Origin: Caryophanales bacterium UBA1719
GTDB taxonomy: Bacteria > Bacillota_I > Bacilli_A > RFN20 > CAG-826
Direction: 5' to 3'
Assembly (NCBI GenBank): GCA_002317145.1
Contig: DCIT01000049.1
Coordinates: 49,576 to 58,769, forward strand
DNA: 9,194 bases
Numbering within the stretch: the stretch's first letter is position 1; every line of letters begins with the position of its first letter. This document shows positions 6,829 to 9,194 of this stretch, one piece after another. The notes beneath the pieces were generated by a model. That model had not been told where the DNA came from. It saw only the letters and a program-made list of their open reading frames with translations, and ran no database searches. The position numbers and the translations under genes were made by a program.

Positions 6829-6857
6829 ATTATACCATTAAAAAAATAATTTGTTAG
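6829..6857 (-). promoter_or_regulatory. Sigma-A type promoter of rpsB-tsf with extended -10
   Basis: On the minus strand CTAACA (6852-6857, four of six consensus bases) is followed after 17 bases by TATAAT (6829-6834). TGG immediately before it makes an extended -10. The perfect -10 and correct spacing suggest strong constitutive expression, as expected for a ribosomal protein operon. Confidence 0.8.
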
Positions 6858-6902
6858 ATTATTTATTTTTATTTTTTATATTTATATAAACTAGTAATTC
6901 AA

Positions 6903-6918
6903 TTCAACGAGTGTTGAA
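6903..6918 (+). repeat. Short inverted repeat overlapping the -35 of the first lipoprotein gene
   Basis: TTCAAC (6903-6908) and GTTGAA (6913-6918) are perfect reverse complements separated by GAGT. The right arm overlaps the TTGAAA -35 box of the promoter reading into the lipoprotein gene at 6975, a position suited to a repressor or activator site. Six-base arms in AT-rich DNA can arise by chance, so this is tentative. Confidence 0.4.
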
Positions 6919-6941
6919 AAAAAATTCAAAATAAGTACAAT
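6914..6941 (+). promoter_or_regulatory. Promoter of the first lipoprotein gene
   Basis: TTGAAA (6914-6919) and TACAAT (6936-6941) are separated by 16 bases, five of six consensus matches in each box. Transcription would begin about 26 nt upstream of the AGGGGG ribosome binding site. The promoter is divergent from the rpsB promoter at 6829-6857, with about 57 bases between the two -35 boxes. Confidence 0.7.
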
Positions 6942-6974
6942 AAAAATCAGTAAAAATAATTAAGGGGGATATGT

Positions 6975-7490
6975 ATGAATAAAAACTTATTAATTTTACC
7001 AGCTATGGTATTTACCATGGGATTAGCCAGCTGCGCTAAAACAGTTTCAAAAGATGAGGCATTAAAATTTGTAACAGAAAATTATAAAAATTCAGCAAGA
7101 AAAACAATAACCAAAGCAAAAGCGACTTGGGATTTTGGCGGTTCAACTGGCGATACAGGCAAGTATATTGCAAGAACGTTAGTAGTAATTTTAACTGATG
7201 GCAAATCAGAAGAATTAAAAGGTTCTTATGAAGAAAGCGATCCTGGATTAGTTGCAACACCATTAAACAAAGACAACTTTTACAGATATTCAAGTGGTTA
7301 CAACTTTGTTCTAAAAGGTAAGGAATTAACTCTTAAGTGGGAAGAAATAGATTCTGGTGTAACAGTCAAAGAAGAATTAACACATAATAGTGATGGCTAT
7401 CCATATAGAACCAAAGAAGTTGTTGAAAATTTTAAAATTGATGACTCTAATTCCGTTAAAGGTTCTTTAGAACTTAATTTCAGTTTCTAA
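6975..7490 (+). CDS. Small lipoprotein of unknown function, paralogue A
   Basis: This 171-residue predicted surface lipoprotein has a Lys-containing start, a hydrophobic stretch (5-17) and the lipobox LASC with Cys20 as the lipidation site, so it would be processed by signal peptidase II and anchored outside the membrane. I do not recognise the mature domain. It begins with a helical segment (KFVTENYKN, 29-37), then a Trp-Asp-Phe turn, and looks beta-rich afterwards, with GKELTLKW, HNSDGYPYR and a C-terminal LNFSF. No cysteines remain in the mature chain and no catalytic motif is apparent. The following gene is a clear paralogue with the same layout. The start is set by AAGGGGG at 6962-6968; an ATG at 6971 opens only three codons. 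It has its own promoter and a strong terminator, so it is monocistronic. Confidence 0.8.
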   Translation: MNKNLLILPAMVFTMGLASCAKTVSKDEALKFVTENYKNSARKTITKAKATWDFGGSTGDTGKYIARTLVVILTDGKSEELKGSYEESDPGLVATPLNKDNFYRYSSGYNFVLKGKELTLKWEEIDSGVTVKEELTHNSDGYPYRTKEVVENFKIDDSNSVKGSLELNFSF

Positions 7491-7508
7491 ATTTAAATTT
7501 ATTTAATT

Positions 7509-7536
7509 AAAAAGGCAGTAGTTCTGCCTTTTTTTA
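7509..7536 (+). terminator. Strong intrinsic terminator after the first lipoprotein gene
   Basis: AAAAAGGCAG (7509-7518) and CTGCCTTTTT (7524-7533) form a perfect 10-bp stem with a 5-base loop, and the T run continues to 7535. This is a textbook Rho-independent terminator, 18 bases past the stop codon. It implies that the second lipoprotein gene has its own promoter. Confidence 0.92.
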
Positions 7537-7550
7537 TTTTACATAGTAAA

Positions 7551-7556
7551 TATAAT
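7551..7556 (+). promoter_or_regulatory. Possible -10 element of the second lipoprotein gene
   Basis: A perfect TATAAT sits about 48 bases upstream of the ATG at 7604, between the preceding terminator and the AAAGGAG ribosome binding site (7590-7596). No good -35 is visible; the correct distance falls in the T run of the terminator. TATAGT at 7576-7581 is a weaker alternative. A promoter is required here because the upstream terminator is strong. Confidence 0.35.
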
Positions 7557-7603
7557 AATATAACTAAAATGAAATTATAGTAAACTATTAAAGGAGAAAT
7601 AGG

Positions 7604-8122
7604 ATGAATAGAAATTTATTAATTATTCCAGCGATAGTCTTAACAATGGGATTAACTAGTTGTAACAAGAATTCTAGATCAAATGTTTTAAAGTTTGTAA
7701 AAGAGAATTATAAAAATGAAGAAGCGAAAACTCCTAGTAAATATGATATTAAATGGGATTTCTCTAAGTGTGTAGGTGATTCAGCAAAAGCATTCGCTAT
7801 GGTAATAATCTTAGGATTTACCGAAGGTAGATCATATGATTTAACCGGATCATATTCTTATACGACTAGCGAAATAGAAGGTACATATATTCTTCCATTA
7901 AACGAAGAAACATTTGAAATGGAATATAACAAAGATAATGATTGTAAATTTTCTATAAACGGCAAAGAGTTAACTGTTACATATGATGTTGGTAATTCTA
8001 ATAAAAAAGAAATAATTTATAACTCAGATGGCTATAGACGTTATGAGAAAACTACTATTTATATAGAAGACGAAAAAAGCCGTTCTGTTAACGGCACTAC
8101 TGAAAGAATTTATTCTTACTAA
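7604..8122 (+). CDS. Small lipoprotein of unknown function, paralogue B
   Basis: This 172-residue predicted lipoprotein is a tandem paralogue of the gene ending at 7490. The signal peptide is nearly the same (MNRNLLIIPAIVLTMGLTSC, lipobox LTSC, Cys20). Shared blocks follow in the same order: LKFVKENYKN, KWDF, GD..K, a GSY segment, PLNEETF, GKELTVTYD and YNSDGYRRY. Outside these blocks the two diverge strongly, and the middle here has a slight expansion around TTSEIEGTY. Two extra cysteines (in SKCVGD and DNDCKF) could form a disulfide outside the cell; paralogue A has neither. The function is not recognised. AAAGGAG 7 nt before the ATG supports the start. The stop codon is directly adjacent to the stop codon of the convergent recombinase gene, with no terminator between them. 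Confidence 0.8.
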   Translation: MNRNLLIIPAIVLTMGLTSCNKNSRSNVLKFVKENYKNEEAKTPSKYDIKWDFSKCVGDSAKAFAMVIILGFTEGRSYDLTGSYSYTTSEIEGTYILPLNEETFEMEYNKDNDCKFSINGKELTVTYDVGNSNKKEIIYNSDGYRRYEKTTIYIEDEKSRSVNGTTERIYSY

Positions 8123-9031
8123 TTATTTTTTAACTGCTCTTGGATGAGCTTTGTTATATTCTTTTTTAACTGATTCATCAGTGACATGAGTATAGATACT
8201 TGTAGTATTAATATTTTCGTGTCCTAATAATTCTTGAATAACTCTTAAATCTGCTCCACCTGCTAATAAATGTGTAGCGAAACTATGTCTAAGAGCATGA
8301 GGATGTAATGCAAATGGTAATCCACACTTCTTCTCTATTTCTTTTAAGATATACTCTAAACCTCTGGTGGTTAATTGCTTACCTTGGTTATTTAAAAATA
8401 AATGTCTTTCGGTTTTACCCATTAAGTTTTTTAACAATAACTTAATACGTAAATCCTTAATGTATTTAGATAAATAAAATTCTGCTGAGTTAGAGAATGG
8501 CACCATTCTTTCTTTTCTCTCTTTACCAAATATTCTAAGCATATGATCTTTTAAGAAAACATTAGATATCTCTAAATCTACAAGTTCTGAGGCACGTAAA
8601 CCACTTGCATAGAGTAATTCTAGTATCGCTTGGTCTCTTATCGCTAATTCATCTGTTCGAGTCTTATTTGCATTAAATAATGTCTCTATCTGTTCTTTAA
8701 ATAAGACATCCGGTAATTTTTTATCTTTCTTTGGAGCGCTGATAAATTCAAAAGGATTATTTTTAATTTTATTAGAGTCCACTAAGAAAGAATAGAAATG
8801 ACGAAGCGATGCTACTCTTCTTTGACAAGAGTTCTTAGTGATATTATTCATAATTTCTAAAGTTAAGAAATTACGAATATTGTCACGAGTGACATCCTCT
8901 AATAAAATTCCTTCTTTAGAAATATAAATATAAAATTTCTCAATATCGTATTTATATGAGTTAACAGTATCATCAGAAAAATTTCTTTGATATTTTAGAT
9001 AATATAAAAAATCTTCTAATTCTTTAGTCAT
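8123..9031 (-). CDS. xerC: Tyrosine recombinase of the XerC/XerD family, probably XerC
   Basis: Xer recombinases resolve chromosome dimers at dif sites during division. The 302-residue length is usual. The N-terminal SAM-like core-binding domain spans about 1-88 and the catalytic domain about 105-295. All active-site residues are present: Arg146 (SGLRASEL), Lys170 (FGKERKER), His245 and Arg248 (HPHALRHSFATH), His271 (LLGHENI) and the nucleophile Tyr280 (SIYTHV). XerC and XerD are hard to separate by sequence. The XerC call rests on the position directly after topA, as in the Bacilli topA-trmFO-xerC order, and on the AHPRA ending followed by a short basic tail. The start overlaps the topA stop by one base (TAATG). 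No ribosome binding site is visible, so translation is probably coupled to topA. Confidence 0.85.
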   Translation of the reverse strand: MTKELEDFLYYLKYQRNFSDDTVNSYKYDIEKFYIYISKEGILLEDVTRDNIRNFLTLEIMNNITKNSCQRRVASLRHFYSFLVDSNKIKNNPFEFISAPKKDKKLPDVLFKEQIETLFNANKTRTDELAIRDQAILELLYASGLRASELVDLEISNVFLKDHMLRIFGKERKERMVPFSNSAEFYLSKYIKDLRIKLLLKNLMGKTERHLFLNNQGKQLTTRGLEYILKEIEKKCGLPFALHPHALRHSFATHLLAGGADLRVIQELLGHENINTTSIYTHVTDESVKKEYNKAHPRAVKK

Positions 9032-9194
9032 TAGTTTTGATTGTTATTTATATTGTTATTATTGTTATTTTCAGGATTATATTCTTCAATATGGCGACAT
9101 TTAGGATAGTTAGTGCATCCTAAGAAAAAGGTTTTTTGTTTCTTTACTCTATTCCATCCTGAACGAATAACTAGATTACCATCTTTACAATCAG
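9031..9194 (-). CDS. topA: DNA topoisomerase I, C-terminal zinc-finger end (5' part outside window)
   Basis: Only the last 53 residues and the TAA stop (9031-9033) are in the window. The segment reads CKDGNLVIR, then FFLGCTNYPKCRHIEEY, the second half of a topoisomerase-type four-cysteine zinc finger (zf-C4_Topoisom). The first cysteine of the last pair set is at the window edge. TopA relaxes negative supercoils; its C-terminal fingers bind single-stranded DNA. A short tail made almost only of asparagine follows the finger (ENNNNNNINNNQN). The xerC-like gene begins on the last base of the stop codon, which fits the Bacilli gene order. Another zinc-finger protein of the same family cannot be excluded from 53 residues, but the position makes topA most likely. 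Confidence 0.85.
   Translation of the reverse strand, partial: DCKDGNLVIRSGWNRVKKQKTFFLGCTNYPKCRHIEEYNPENNNNNNINNNQN

Noticed and set aside
6971..6982. ATG four bases upstream of the first lipoprotein start
   Set aside because: It reads only three codons before a TAA stop. The ATG at 6975 gives the lipoprotein signal peptide and good spacing from AGGGGG.
8123..9031. Recombinase as a mobile-element or phage integrase bringing in the lipoproteins
   Set aside because: Length, motifs and coupling to topA match a housekeeping Xer recombinase, and no attachment-site repeats are visible.
9035..9075. AT-rich trinucleotide run as a CRISPR-like or origin repeat
   Set aside because: It encodes the in-frame Asn tail of the topoisomerase and has no spacer structure or DnaA-box-like elements.

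Overview
This window comes from a very AT-rich, low-GC bacterium that uses the standard genetic code. Tryptophan is always TGG, and TGA is a genuine stop in the two upstream oxidoreductase genes, so it is not a Mycoplasma-type code 4 genome. Gene content, strong AAGGAG ribosome binding sites, the topA-xerC-(...)-rpsB-tsf order and the long ribosomal protein S2 point to a Bacillota / Mycoplasmatota-side Bacilli lineage (Erysipelotrichia or RF39-like). The exact taxon is an inference.

Region 1 (1-3656, + strand) is a tightly coupled oxidoreductase operon related to anaerobic glycerol-3-phosphate metabolism. It starts with the C-terminal [2Fe-2S] end of a GlpA-like dehydrogenase. A GlpB-like NAD(P)/FAD oxidoreductase follows, joined by an ATGA overlap, then a small Cys-rich DUF1667 protein (second ATGA overlap), then a VAO-fold flavoprotein closely resembling alkylglycerone-phosphate synthase (AGPS, ether-lipid synthesis). 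The first three probably form one electron-transferring complex. The AGPS-like gene, 14 bases further on, is the most intriguing metabolic element here.

Region 2 (3657-4798) holds a solitary Fic-domain protein whose catalytic His is replaced by Gln. It is preceded by a perfect 9-bp inverted repeat that abuts its ribosome binding site. A symmetrical terminator separates it from the convergent tsf gene.

Region 3 (4799-6857, - strand) is the rpsB-tsf translation operon (S2 and EF-Ts), with a clear extended -10 promoter and a structured leader of about 115 nt. S2 carries N- and C-terminal extensions, and EF-Ts carries an unexpected CPHC motif.

Region 4 (6903-8122, + strand) holds two tandem paralogous small lipoproteins of unknown function, separated by a strong intrinsic terminator.

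Region 5 (8123-9194, - strand) is a XerC/XerD-type tyrosine recombinase joined by a TAATG overlap to the end of topoisomerase I (topA). topA, xerC, rpsB and tsf lie in the order and orientation known from Bacilli. The lipoprotein pair sits in the opposite orientation inside this otherwise conserved block, and trmFO, hslUV/codY and pyrH are absent where they would be expected.
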